Assembly: GCF_900129115.1 (NCBI RefSeq)
Contig: NZ_FQUR01000008.1
Span: forward strand, 1 to 64,000
Origin: Thermoanaerobacter uzonensis DSM 18761
GTDB taxonomy: Bacteria > Bacillota > Thermoanaerobacteria > Thermoanaerobacterales > Thermoanaerobacteraceae
Direction of reading: 5' to 3'
DNA length: 64,000 nt
The notes under the pieces were generated by a model that saw only the letters and a program-made list of their open reading frames with translations, did no database searches and was not told where the DNA came from. Every line of letters starts with the position of its first letter. Within the stretch, counting starts at the first letter, position 1. This document shows, one piece after another, positions 18,029-26,789 of this stretch. The position numbers and the translations under genes are program-made.

Positions 18029-19902
18029 TTGGACGTATATTAGGTAACCGCTATGAAATATTAGAGAAAATTGGCGAAGGCGGAATGGCTAAGGTTTACA
18101 AAGCAAAGTGTCATCTCCTTAACAGAATAGTGGCAATCAAGATTTTGAGGCCTGAATTTGCAGCAGATGAGGATTTTGTAAAAAAATTTAGAAGAGAATC
18201 TCAGGCAGCGGCAAGTCTTTCTCACCCTAATATAGTGAGTATATACGATGTTGGGCAAGAAGGGGATATTTACTACATTGTGATGGAATATGTAAAGGGA
18301 CGTACTTTAAAAAAGCTTATAAGTGAAAATGGTGGGCCATTAGAGGTAGGTAGAGCGATAGAAATAGCACGACAAGTTTGCAAGGCATTGGACCATGCCC
18401 ATAGGAATCGCATTATTCACAGAGATATAAAACCTCAAAATATTCTTGTTACTGATGACGATGTGGTGAAAGTTACTGATTTTGGAATTGCACGAGCTGC
18501 TAATGGTTCTACTATAACTTACACTGGAGATGTAGTAGGTACTGCTTATTATTTTTCGCCTGAACAGGCAAGGGGTGGAATAGTAGATGAAAGGACGGAT
18601 ATTTACTCTTTAGGAATCGTCCTTTATGAAATGTTAACGGGAAAAGTGCCTTTTGAGGGCGATAGTCCTATTTCTGTTGCTTTAAAACACATTCAAGAAG
18701 ATATAATCCCCCCTTCAAAGCTAAATGACAAAGTGCCGAAAGAATTAGATCAAATAGTTTTAAAAGCTACCCAAAAGGATGTAAATCTAAGGTATCAAAC
18801 TGCAGCAGATTTTCTTAAGGACTTAGACACTTTTTTGCGAAACCCTAAAGAACTAAATTTCAAAGAAGAAGAAATCACAAAAACACGAGTGATTCCTTCT
18901 AAAGATGTAGAGGAGTTAAAGAGAGCGGCCCAAAGGAAGGAAAAAGAAAAGAAAAGGAGAAATGTCATAAAAAGAATAACAACTGTTTTATTAATTCTCT
19001 TGCTACTGGCTTCTTTAGCTTATGGTACGATGTATGTCTTCAATAACTTTTTCAAAGTAAGCGATGTGGTAGTTCCAAATGTGGTAGGTTCGCCATTAAA
19101 TCAGGCAAGTAAAATTTTGTCAGACCATAATTTAAAGATGGAGATAAGTGAAGAGCGGTATAGCGATAAACCTGAAAATACTGTTTTATCTCAAGACCCT
19201 TCACAAGGGAGTGTAGTAAAAACAGGAAGTACGGTCTACGTGGTGATTAGTAAAGGTAAGCAGGTTGTTGTGGTGCCTAATGTGATAAATAAAGATTATT
19301 TAGAGGCTAAAAATATTCTTGAGAATATGGGCCTCAAAGCAAATATTATAGAACAATATAATGACCAGTTTCCTAAAGAGTATGTTTTTGACCAAAATCC
19401 AAGACAAGGAGTACAGGTAGAATATAACACAGTAATTGACCTGTATGTTAGCAAAGGTCCACAGCCTGCAATAATGCCTAACGTAGTTAATATGACATTG
19501 GAGGAAGCGACAACTGCCTTAGAAAATGCTGGTTTAAAATTAGGTAAAGTCATTTATAAAGAGACAACTGATGCACCAGAAAACATTGTGTTAGAGCAAA
19601 GTGTTCCTCCAAATAGTGAAGTCCAAAAGGGAAGTCCGATAGATTTAATTGTTAGCAAGATGCCTCAAGATTCTTTACAACAACAAACTAAAAATGTTAT
19701 TATTAAATTGCCTGACAAACCAGGTACTATGAAAGTGGATGTGTATGTAATACAAAACGGACAAAAGAATCTAGTATATTCTGCCGAGCACACTTATCAA
19801 GACAGCCCTCTTACTGTTCCTGTAACGGCATATAAAGGAAAAGCTACAATTGAGGTGGATATAGATGGACAGGTATATAGTACAGTGGAGGCGAGATTTT
19901 AA
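18025..19902 (+). CDS. prkC: PASTA-domain serine/threonine kinase
   Basis: A 625-residue Hanks-type kinase that senses muropeptides and takes part in spore germination and cell-wall control in Bacillus. The kinase domain covers about 10-275: ATP lysine K39, HRDIKPQN at 132-139 and DFG at 152-154. One transmembrane helix lies near 317-338. Three PASTA repeats begin near residues 348, 414 and 482, and an extra beta-rich domain of about 75 residues ends the protein. AAGGAGGTGA in the end of prpC gives the ribosome-binding site. Confidence 0.96.
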   Translation: MIGRILGNRYEILEKIGEGGMAKVYKAKCHLLNRIVAIKILRPEFAADEDFVKKFRRESQAAASLSHPNIVSIYDVGQEGDIYYIVMEYVKGRTLKKLISENGGPLEVGRAIEIARQVCKALDHAHRNRIIHRDIKPQNILVTDDDVVKVTDFGIARAANGSTITYTGDVVGTAYYFSPEQARGGIVDERTDIYSLGIVLYEMLTGKVPFEGDSPISVALKHIQEDIIPPSKLNDKVPKELDQIVLKATQKDVNLRYQTAADFLKDLDTFLRNPKELNFKEEEITKTRVIPSKDVEELKRAAQRKEKEKKRRNVIKRITTVLLILLLLASLAYGTMYVFNNFFKVSDVVVPNVVGSPLNQASKILSDHNLKMEISEERYSDKPENTVLSQDPSQGSVVKTGSTVYVVISKGKQVVVVPNVINKDYLEAKNILENMGLKANIIEQYNDQFPKEYVFDQNPRQGVQVEYNTVIDLYVSKGPQPAIMPNVVNMTLEEATTALENAGLKLGKVIYKETTDAPENIVLEQSVPPNSEVQKGSPIDLIVSKMPQDSLQQQTKNVIIKLPDKPGTMKVDVYVIQNGQKNLVYSAEHTYQDSPLTVPVTAYKGKATIEVDIDGQVYSTVEARF

Positions 19903-20784
19903 TTGACAAGGATTGAAGGAAGAATTGTACGAGGAATAGCTGGATTTTATTATGTAGCTACAGAGCACGGCATTATAGAATGCCGTGCTCGTGGAAAGTT
20001 TAGAAAAGATAATATTACTCCCTTAGTAGGTGACATTGTAGAAATTCAAATAATAAACGATAGTGAGGGGTATATTTTAAACATTTTACCCCGAAAAAAT
20101 GAACTTACAAGGCCTCCAGTAGCTAACGTAGACCAGGCGATAATAGTATTTGCTATTGTCAGGCCAGAGCTTAACAGAGTTTTATTAGATAAAATGATTG
20201 TATTGGCAGAGAGCAATGATATTGAGCCTGTGATTTGTATCAATAAGGTGGATTTAAAAGAGGATAGAGAAGCTTTTGATTTGGTGACTATTTATCAGAA
20301 AATAGGATATAAAGCAGTGGTTACTTCTACAGTTACAAAAGAAGGAATTGAGAAATTAAAATCTTATTTAAAGGACAAGGTTTCATTTTTTGCAGGCCCT
20401 TCTGGAGTTGGGAAATCCTCTTTGATTAATTCTATTCAGTCAAATATAAAACTACAGACAGGGGAGGTAAGTGAAAAGCTTCTAAGAGGTAGACACACAA
20501 CAAGAAGTGTAGAACTTTTATCTCTTGATTTTGGAGGATATGTTTTAGATACGCCGGGTTTTACTGCTTTGACGTTGGATATTGATAAACAAGACCTTCG
20601 ATACTATTTTAAAGAATTTTTAGAGTTTCAAAAGGGATGCAAGTTTTCTTCTTGTCTTCATGTAAATGAGCCAGATTGTAATGTTATAAAGGCTGTGGAA
20701 GAAGGATTAATAGATAAAAACAGATATTTGAGTTATCTTTCTCTGCTAAAAGAATTAAAGGAAAAAGAGAAGAGGAGGTACTAA
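19903..20784 (+). CDS. rsgA: Ribosome small-subunit-dependent GTPase A
   Basis: A 293-residue circularly permuted GTPase that acts late in 30S assembly. An N-terminal OB fold is followed by motifs in permuted order: INKVDLKED (G4), GPSGVGKSS (G1) and DTPGFTAL (G3). The C-terminal zinc site is CKFSSCLH with a later cysteine. The TTG start is immediately after the prkC stop, with GGAGG 11 bases before it inside prkC. A perfect 11-bp inverted repeat lies early in the gene. Confidence 0.95.
   Translation: MTRIEGRIVRGIAGFYYVATEHGIIECRARGKFRKDNITPLVGDIVEIQIINDSEGYILNILPRKNELTRPPVANVDQAIIVFAIVRPELNRVLLDKMIVLAESNDIEPVICINKVDLKEDREAFDLVTIYQKIGYKAVVTSTVTKEGIEKLKSYLKDKVSFFAGPSGVGKSSLINSIQSNIKLQTGEVSEKLLRGRHTTRSVELLSLDFGGYVLDTPGFTALTLDIDKQDLRYYFKEFLEFQKGCKFSSCLHVNEPDCNVIKAVEEGLIDKNRYLSYLSLLKELKEKEKRRY
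19963..19990 (+). repeat. Perfect 11-bp inverted repeat inside rsgA
   Basis: GAGCACGGCAT at 19963-19973 and ATGCCGTGCTC at 19980-19990 flank a 6-base loop. It covers about codons 21-30 of rsgA. The stem is GC-rich in an AT-rich region and no T run follows, so it is not a terminator. Confidence 0.75.
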
Positions 20785-20787
20785 AAA

Positions 20788-21438
20788 TTGAAAATAGCTC
20801 CTTCAATATTATCCGCAAATTTTGCGAATTTATTAGAAGATGTAAAAAAGATAGAAAAAGATGCTGACCTTTTGCATATTGATGTAATGGATGGCCATTT
20901 TGTTCCAAATATCACCATTGGACCAGTAGTTGTAAAGTCCCTTAGAAAATTTTTTTCTCTTCCTTTTGATGTCCATTTGATGATTGAAAATCCGGATTTG
21001 TACATAGAGGAGTTTGCAAATTCAGGAGCGGATATTATAACTGTCCACCAAGAGGCTTGTATACACTTACATAGGACAATACAAAAAATAAAAGGCTACG
21101 GCAAAAAAGCTGGGGTTTCTTTAAATCCAGCTACACCTTTAGAAACTTTAAAATATATATTACAGGATGTTGACATGATTTTGATTATGACAGTAAATCC
21201 TGGATTTGGAGGACAAAAGTTTATAGATTCAATGCTTAAAAAGATTGAAGAATTAAAGAAAATGAGAGAAGATTTAGGCTTAAACTTTGAAATTGAGGTA
21301 GACGGTGGAATTAACCTTTATAATGTAAAGGAAGTGGTTGAGGCAGGAGCTGATATAATTGTAGCTGGTTCTGCAATTTTTGATTCTTCAAATCCTGCTC
21401 AAACTATAAAAGAATTTAGAGAGGCAATAGAAAAATGA
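20788..21438 (+). CDS. rpe: Ribulose-phosphate 3-epimerase
   Basis: Interconverts ribulose 5-phosphate and xylulose 5-phosphate in the pentose phosphate pathway. A 216-residue TIM barrel with the start motif PSILSANFANL, the metal ligands in DVMDGHFVPN and HLMIENP, and the phosphate-binding EVDGGIN and VAGSAIF segments. The TTG start follows AGGAGGT at the end of rsgA. Confidence 0.95.
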   Translation: MKIAPSILSANFANLLEDVKKIEKDADLLHIDVMDGHFVPNITIGPVVVKSLRKFFSLPFDVHLMIENPDLYIEEFANSGADIITVHQEACIHLHRTIQKIKGYGKKAGVSLNPATPLETLKYILQDVDMILIMTVNPGFGGQKFIDSMLKKIEELKKMREDLGLNFEIEVDGGINLYNVKEVVEAGADIIVAGSAIFDSSNPAQTIKEFREAIEK

Positions 21439-22070
21439 AGGTCTTAATTATTTCTAATGGAGATATAAAAGATTATAATTTTTATGAAAAGCTATTAAAG
21501 GATGCAGATATGGTTATATGTGCAGATGGTGGAGCAAATCATGCTTACCGAATGAAACTAAAACCTCATTTAATAGTGGGAGATTTAGATTCAATAGAAG
21601 AAGAAGTTTTAGAATTTTATGAAAAAGAGGGGGTAAGGATAGAAAAATATCCACCCATGAAGGATGAGACAGATACACAACTGGCAATGTTAAAAGCGAT
21701 AGAATTAGGTGCAACAGACGTTACTTTTATAGGAGTGATTGGAGAAAGATTTGACCATTCTTATGCAAATCTTTCACTTTTACTCTATCTACTAAATCGC
21801 AATATTAAGGGTAAAATTGTAAATGAAATGAATGAAATATATTTGATAAATAAATTTATAGAGGTTGAAGGTAAAAAAGGAGAACTTTTATCTTTACTGC
21901 CTTATTCAAAGGAAGTAAAGGGAATATACACTAAAGGCTTGTTTTATGGTCTTTCAGGTCAAAGTATGGATTTAGAGATGCCTTACGGTATAAGCAATGT
22001 TTTTACAGAGGATAAAGCCACTATAGAAATAGAAGAAGGACTTTTATTAGTGATAAAGCCAAGAGAATAG
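21435..22070 (+). CDS. thiN: Thiamine diphosphokinase
   Basis: Makes thiamine diphosphate from thiamine using ATP. A 211-residue TPK with the ICADGGANHAY and LIVGDLDSI motifs and the later DETDTQLAM segment. It overlaps rpe by four bases (ATGA). It closes the rlmN-to-thiN series and is followed by a long-loop hairpin. Confidence 0.93.
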   Translation: MKVLIISNGDIKDYNFYEKLLKDADMVICADGGANHAYRMKLKPHLIVGDLDSIEEEVLEFYEKEGVRIEKYPPMKDETDTQLAMLKAIELGATDVTFIGVIGERFDHSYANLSLLLYLLNRNIKGKIVNEMNEIYLINKFIEVEGKKGELLSLLPYSKEVKGIYTKGLFYGLSGQSMDLEMPYGISNVFTEDKATIEIEEGLLLVIKPRE

Positions 22071-22079
22071 TTTCAAAAT

Positions 22080-22129
22080 CCCCTTCCAATGAATAGTATA
22101 TAGTAACTAAAGAGGGAAGGGGTGTTTTT
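22080..22129 (+). promoter_or_regulatory. Hairpin that ends the thiN series and pairs with the next ribosome-binding site
   Basis: CCCCTTCC at 22080-22087 and GGAAGGGG at 22115-22122 form a perfect 8-bp stem with a 27-base loop, followed by TGTTTTT up to the ATG at 22130. The right arm is also the only purine-rich Shine-Dalgarno-like sequence of the small membrane protein gene. The same stem could therefore act as a terminator of the thiN transcript and mask the start of the next gene. Confidence 0.5.
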
Positions 22130-22312
22130 ATGGATAAATTTTTTTATAAGCTGAAGCGATTAAATAGGCAATTGAATTATTCGCTGGGATATATATTGAT
22201 GGCTTTGGGTGTATTGATATTTGTTATTTATATTCCTGCCTGGTTGTGGATGATTTTTCTAGGAATTTTTCTTGTAATAGCCGGTTATTATGTAAACATA
22301 TATTTTAAGTGA
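22130..22312 (+). CDS. Small membrane protein of 60 residues, unknown function
   Basis: Not assigned to a family. The first 19 residues are basic and possibly amphipathic. They are followed by two hydrophobic segments (about 20-35 and 38-56) separated by a short turn containing PAWLW, so a membrane hairpin is likely. It has a proper ATG, a purine-rich upstream site and a terminator behind it. In Bacillus the slot between thiN and rpmB holds spoVM, a 26-residue membrane-binding sporulation protein. This protein does not resemble SpoVM in sequence or size. A sporulation or envelope role is only a guess from position. Confidence 0.65.
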   Translation: MDKFFYKLKRLNRQLNYSLGYILMALGVLIFVIYIPAWLWMIFLGIFLVIAGYYVNIYFK

Positions 22313-22345
22313 AAAAATAAAAAAGCGTGCAAAAATGCACGTCTT
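22313..22345. terminator. Bidirectional terminator between the small membrane gene and rpmB
   Basis: CGTGCA and TGCACG (within 22326-22341) form a hairpin with A-rich sequence to the left and T-rich sequence to the right. It can serve rpmB on the minus strand, where a long T run follows, and the small membrane gene on the plus strand. Confidence 0.75.
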
Positions 22346-22348
22346 TCT

Positions 22349-22537
22349 TTATAATGCTCTTTGTACTTTTCCTGCTTTTAAGCATTTTGTACATACATGG
22401 AGTCTAACAGGAGTACCATCTACTATAGCTCTTACTTTTTTTATGTTAGGTTTCCACTTTCTTATAGATTTTCTGTGGGAGTGGCTATATTGATAGCCTG
22501 CTAAAGGCCCTTTTCCACAAATATCGCATTTAAGCAT
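22349..22537 (-). CDS. rpmB: 50S ribosomal protein bL28 (zinc-ribbon form)
   Basis: A 62-residue bL28. Two cysteine pairs, CDIC at residues 4-7 and CTKC near the C-terminus, show the zinc-binding form. The start is the ATG at 22537, 6-8 bases after AAGGAGG on the minus strand; an in-frame start further upstream lacks a site. It is a single gene on the minus strand, opposite the neighbouring series, as in Bacillus. Confidence 0.95.
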   Translation of the reverse strand: MLKCDICGKGPLAGYQYSHSHRKSIRKWKPNIKKVRAIVDGTPVRLHVCTKCLKAGKVQRAL

Positions 22538-22618
22538 AGTTGCACCTCCTTTGAAAGACAATAATATTTTATCAAAAAATAGTTACCTCCACAATAGAGA
22601 AATTAACACAACGATATT

Positions 22619-22647
22619 ATTTTATCATCATCTTTTGTAAATGTAAA
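22619..22647 (-). promoter_or_regulatory. SigmaA-type promoter of rpmB, with overlapping dyad
   Basis: On the minus strand TTTACA (22642-22647) and TAAAAT (22619-22624) are separated by exactly 17 bases, leaving a leader of roughly 75 bases before rpmB. A dyad, TTGTAAA at 22635-22641 and TTTACAA at 22652-22658, abuts and spans the -35 box. The rest of the 235-base gap between rpmB and the next gene shows no RNA element or gene that I recognise. Confidence 0.6.
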
Positions 22648-22772
22648 TACCTTTACAATAAAGCAGGTGTAAAATTTTAATAGGTGAGTAATATAGCAGA
22701 CATCGCAGGCTAGTTGATGTTATTGAAATATTCAGGTAAAATATAAATTAAGATTGATTTGGAGGGATATTA

Positions 22773-23123
22773 ATGATTCAAATAAAAAACAAATATGGAG
22801 TAATAAATATCTCAAATGATGCAATTGCTGCTATAACCAGTAGAGCAGTAGCGGAGTGTTATGGGATAGTAGGCTTGGGGAGGAGAGGAGCAAATGGATT
22901 AATAGAGATATTTAAAACAGAAAATTCAGGGAGAGGAGTCAAAGTTTTAGCTACAGAAGATGGTGTAACACTGGAAGTTTATATAGTTGTCCTATACGGT
23001 GTAAATATAAAAACTGTTTCAGCGAATGCTATTGAAAAAGTGAAATATGCTGTCGAGAAATTTGTAGGAGTAAAAGTGGAAAATGTAATAATAAATGTTC
23101 AGGGAATTAAAGTTGATAATTGA
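22773..23123 (+). CDS. Asp23/Gls24 family protein
   Basis: A 116-residue DUF322 protein of the Asp23/Gls24 envelope stress family, equivalent in position to yloU of Bacillus. The IKNKYGVINISNDAIAAI start and the VVLYGVNI and NVIINVQGI segments are typical. No membrane segment is seen. A GGAGGG site precedes the ATG. It is followed after 10 bases by the DAK2/FakA-like gene, a pairing that is common in Firmicutes. Confidence 0.88.
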   Translation: MIQIKNKYGVINISNDAIAAITSRAVAECYGIVGLGRRGANGLIEIFKTENSGRGVKVLATEDGVTLEVYIVVLYGVNIKTVSANAIEKVKYAVEKFVGVKVENVIINVQGIKVDN

Positions 23124-23133
23124 GGAGGAAGTT

Positions 23134-24714
23134 ATGTTGAAGTACTTAGATGGGAAAACTTTAAAGAACATGATGATTGCAAGCTCGAATTATCTTTTTA
23201 ACAATAAAGGAGAAGTTGATAAACTTAATGTTTTTCCTGTTCCGGATGGTGACACTGGCTCTAATATGGCGTATACAATGCAATACGCCGCCAAAGAGTT
23301 AGAAAAATCACAAGATACGATAAAAGACGTTTTAGATGCTATTTCTAAAGGCACATTGATGGGGGCAAAAGGTAATTCTGGAGTTATTTTATCCCAGATT
23401 TTTAGAGGCTTTTCTAAACGACTTAGAGATACAAAAAAGATAACTCCTTGCGATTTTGCAGAAGGCTTGAAAGCTGGTGTAGAGGTAGCTTATAAAGCAG
23501 TTATGAGACCTGTAGAAGGTACTATTCTCACAGTATGTAGGGAAACTGCAGAAGAGGCTGAAAAAATATGTAAACAAGTTGAAAATTTTGAAGAATTCTT
23601 CACGAAGATTATTGAAGCTGCAGAAAAGTCCTTAGAAAACACTCCCAATCTCTTACCAGTTTTAAAAGAGGCTGGAGTAGTTGATTCTGGTGGAATGGGA
23701 TTTGTGTATGTATTAAAAGGGATGTTTGAAGGGTATAAAGGAAACAAAATTGAGCCGATAGAAGTTTTAGAAGGGATAGTAACAAATAAACAAGTTGTGG
23801 AGGATTTAAGATTTTTATATTGTACAGAAATATTAGTCAAAACAAAAAAGACTTATGCAGAAGCTATTTTAAAGGAGAAATTTAGAAGATTTGGAGATAG
23901 CCTGGTATTGGTTTCAGATGATGGCATTTTAAAAGTCCATGTGCATACCAACAATCCTGGATTAGTATTAGAAGAAGGGCTTAAAATAGGTGAACTTATA
24001 AAAGTAAAAATTGACAATATGAGAATACAACATGAGAGTTTAGTAAGTGAAGAGAGGAAGCCTGAGAAAAAATATGGAGTTTTAGTTGTAGCTAATGGAG
24101 AAGGAATTAAAAATCTTTTTTCAGAGCTGGGCTGTGATGTTATTATAAATGGTGGGCAAACGATGAATCCTAGTACAAATGACATTTTAGATGGTATAAA
24201 AAAGATAAATGCGGAAAATATTTTAGTTTTTCCTAATAATAAAAATATAATAATGGCTTGCGAACAAGCAAAAGCCTTATCAAATAAGAAAGTAGAGATA
24301 ATCCCAACCAATAATTTTAATGAAGCTATAACTGCCATTGTAAATATTGATACTGAAAAAAGTTTAGAGGAAAATGTAGCTAGAATAAAAGAAATATTAA
24401 GTAATATAAAGACAATTGAAGTGACTTATTCAATAAGAGACACACAAATAAATGGTTTTGAAATCAAAAAAGGAGATGTGTTAGGTTTTATAAATGACAG
24501 TCTGGAATCAGTAGGAAAAGATTATAATAAAGTAGCACAAGAATTGATTTATAAAGCTTTAGATGAGGATTCTTCATTAGTCAGCATATATTATGGGGAA
24601 GAAGTTACAAAAGAAAAAGCGGAGGAATTGAAAAATTCTCTTTCCGTAGAGGCAGATGTGGAAATTTATTTTGGAGGTCAGCCGCTTTACTATTATGTTA
24701 TATCAATAGAGTAA
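23134..24714 (+). CDS. fakA: DAK2 domain protein, FakA-like fatty acid kinase (YloV)
   Basis: A 526-residue protein with an N-terminal DhaL kinase domain (about 1-200) and a C-terminal FakA/YloV domain. The nucleotide and metal motif NVFPVPDGDTGSNM and the GAKGNSGVILSQI loop are intact. FakA phosphorylates fatty acids held by a FakB (DegV) partner, and the acyl phosphate then enters phospholipid synthesis through PlsX/PlsY. The ATG at 23134 follows GAGGAGGAAG; an upstream in-frame start at 23095 would overlap the previous gene. A DegV gene lies downstream of recG. The kinase role is inferred from family membership. Confidence 0.85.
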   Translation: MLKYLDGKTLKNMMIASSNYLFNNKGEVDKLNVFPVPDGDTGSNMAYTMQYAAKELEKSQDTIKDVLDAISKGTLMGAKGNSGVILSQIFRGFSKRLRDTKKITPCDFAEGLKAGVEVAYKAVMRPVEGTILTVCRETAEEAEKICKQVENFEEFFTKIIEAAEKSLENTPNLLPVLKEAGVVDSGGMGFVYVLKGMFEGYKGNKIEPIEVLEGIVTNKQVVEDLRFLYCTEILVKTKKTYAEAILKEKFRRFGDSLVLVSDDGILKVHVHTNNPGLVLEEGLKIGELIKVKIDNMRIQHESLVSEERKPEKKYGVLVVANGEGIKNLFSELGCDVIINGGQTMNPSTNDILDGIKKINAENILVFPNNKNIIMACEQAKALSNKKVEIIPTNNFNEAITAIVNIDTEKSLEENVARIKEILSNIKTIEVTYSIRDTQINGFEIKKGDVLGFINDSLESVGKDYNKVAQELIYKALDEDSSLVSIYYGEEVTKEKAEELKNSLSVEADVEIYFGGQPLYYYVISIE

Positions 24715-24726
24715 AGGTGAAATGAA

Positions 24727-26772
24727 ATGCCTTTAAATCTGGATATTCAGTACGTAAAAGGAGTTGGACCTAAAAGGGCAAAACTTCTTAAAAAATTGGG
24801 AATAAACACGGTAGAGGACTTATTATTCTATTTTCCCAAAGATTATGAGAATAGAAGCGATATTTTAAAGATTGAGGACCTAAAAGTTGGGGAAAAACAA
24901 ACTTTTAGAGGTTATATTGCAGGTAGTCCCCGAGAAATAAAGACTTCAAAAGTCATCATAACTAAAGTGCCTGTAAAAGATGGGACAGGTGCAGTAGAAT
25001 TAGTGTGGTATAATCAACCCTATATAAAGAATAATTTTAAAATTGGTGAAGAATATATAATAAACGGTAAATTACAATTTAAATATGGACAGTTAATAGT
25101 AGAAAATCCTGTTTTAGAGAAAAGTGAAGATTTTAGATTAAACACTGGAAGGATAGTTCCTATTTATGGGCTTACAGAAGGATTGACGCAAAATGCTATC
25201 AGGAAGATAATGTTTAATGCCCTTAAGGATTATGTACAGGAAGTAGAAGAGTTTTTTGATGAGGAATTTCTATTTGAAAAAGGTTTAATGGACATAAAAA
25301 ATGCACTAATTAATATAAATTTTCCACAAAATGAAGCATATTTAGAGCAGGCAAAATACAGATTTAAATATCAAGAACTTTTTTTGCTGCAAATGGCCCT
25401 ATTTTTAGTGAAAAGGTCTGTTAAAGGGAAAAAGGGGATAAAATTTGAAAGAGTGGAGTTAAAGCCTTTTCTCGTGGGATTACCATTTAAATTGACTTCG
25501 GCGCAGATAAAAGTTTTAAAAGAAATAATTGCAGATATGAATTCTCACAAAGTGATGAATCGTTTGGTGCAGGGAGATGTGGGTTCTGGTAAAACAGTTG
25601 TTGCAGCTTGCAGCATGTACATTGCTGTCAAAAATGGCTATCAAGTGGCAATGATGGCTCCAACGGAGATATTGGCAAAACAGCATTATTATACGTTAAA
25701 AGAGCTTTTTAGAAATACTGATATAAAAATTGGGCTTTTATCCGGCAGCATTTCACCTTCTAATAAAAAAGAAGTACTAGAAAAAATTAAAAATGGAGAT
25801 TATGATATTGTAGTAGGGACACATGCACTAATAGAGGATGATGTGATTTTTAACAATTTAGGACTTTGTATAACTGATGAACAACACCGATTTGGTGTGA
25901 GACAAAGGGCACTTTTGACAAAAAAAGGTGAAAATCCCGATGTTTTGGTTATGACAGCTACACCAATTCCTCGTACATTGGCTCTCATTCTATATGGAGA
26001 TTTGGATATATCAATAATTGACCAATTACCTCCCGGGAGAAAAAAAGTTAAAACCTACGTTATTTCTTCTTCTGTGAGAAAGAAAGCCTACGAGTTTGCA
26101 ATGAAGGAAGTAAAAAAGGGAAGGCAAGTTTATGTAGTTTGTCCCTTAATTGAAGAATCGGATAAAATAAATGCGATGTCTGCCGAAATAGTATATAGAG
26201 AAATTTATAAAGATGCTTTTAAGGAAGCTAAAGTAGGACTTTTACACGGTAAAATGAATGACAGCGATAAAGAAAAGGTTATGGAAGAGTTTGTAAATGG
26301 CAAAATCGATATTTTAGTTTCGACTACAGTAATAGAGGTGGGAGTAAATGTACCTAATGCAACAGTGATGATTGTAGAAAATGCAGAAAGGTTTGGACTT
26401 GCACAGCTTCATCAACTTAGAGGTAGAGTCGGTAGGTCAGAATTTCAGTCTTATTGTATTTTGATTAGTTATTCTAATTCTGACATAGCTAAAAAAAGAC
26501 TGGGAGTTTTGGCTCAAACTTCTGATGGATTTAAAATTGCAGAAAAAGATTTAGAAATAAGAGGGCCAGGTGAATTTCTAGGATTAAGACAGCATGGACT
26601 TCCTGAATTTAAAATTGCTAACATTTTTGAAGACATAGATATTATAAAGACAGTGCAAAAAGATGTAGAAGAGTTACTGGAAAAAGACCCTAAACTTGAA
26701 AACCATCCAAATCTAAAAAGTATTTTACTTAATCAATTTTATCAAAAATTAGAAGGAATAATATTAAATTAG
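24727..26772 (+). CDS. recG: ATP-dependent DNA helicase RecG
   Basis: A 681-residue branch-migration helicase that regresses stalled forks and processes recombination junctions. An N-terminal wedge/OB domain is followed by the helicase core: P-loop GDVGSGKTVVA, DEQH box, TATPIPRT, and the C-terminal QLRGRVGRS motif. Full length. It begins 12 bases after the FakA-like gene. Confidence 0.96.
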   Translation: MPLNLDIQYVKGVGPKRAKLLKKLGINTVEDLLFYFPKDYENRSDILKIEDLKVGEKQTFRGYIAGSPREIKTSKVIITKVPVKDGTGAVELVWYNQPYIKNNFKIGEEYIINGKLQFKYGQLIVENPVLEKSEDFRLNTGRIVPIYGLTEGLTQNAIRKIMFNALKDYVQEVEEFFDEEFLFEKGLMDIKNALININFPQNEAYLEQAKYRFKYQELFLLQMALFLVKRSVKGKKGIKFERVELKPFLVGLPFKLTSAQIKVLKEIIADMNSHKVMNRLVQGDVGSGKTVVAACSMYIAVKNGYQVAMMAPTEILAKQHYYTLKELFRNTDIKIGLLSGSISPSNKKEVLEKIKNGDYDIVVGTHALIEDDVIFNNLGLCITDEQHRFGVRQRALLTKKGENPDVLVMTATPIPRTLALILYGDLDISIIDQLPPGRKKVKTYVISSSVRKKAYEFAMKEVKKGRQVYVVCPLIEESDKINAMSAEIVYREIYKDAFKEAKVGLLHGKMNDSDKEKVMEEFVNGKIDILVSTTVIEVGVNVPNATVMIVENAERFGLAQLHQLRGRVGRSEFQSYCILISYSNSDIAKKRLGVLAQTSDGFKIAEKDLEIRGPGEFLGLRQHGLPEFKIANIFEDIDIIKTVQKDVEELLEKDPKLENHPNLKSILLNQFYQKLEGIILN

Positions 26773-26789
26773 AGAAGGAGAATAGTAGT

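Noticed and set aside
23095..23133. Upstream start for the FakA-like gene
   Set aside because: It overlaps the Asp23-like gene and ignores the GAGGAGG site that serves the ATG at 23134.
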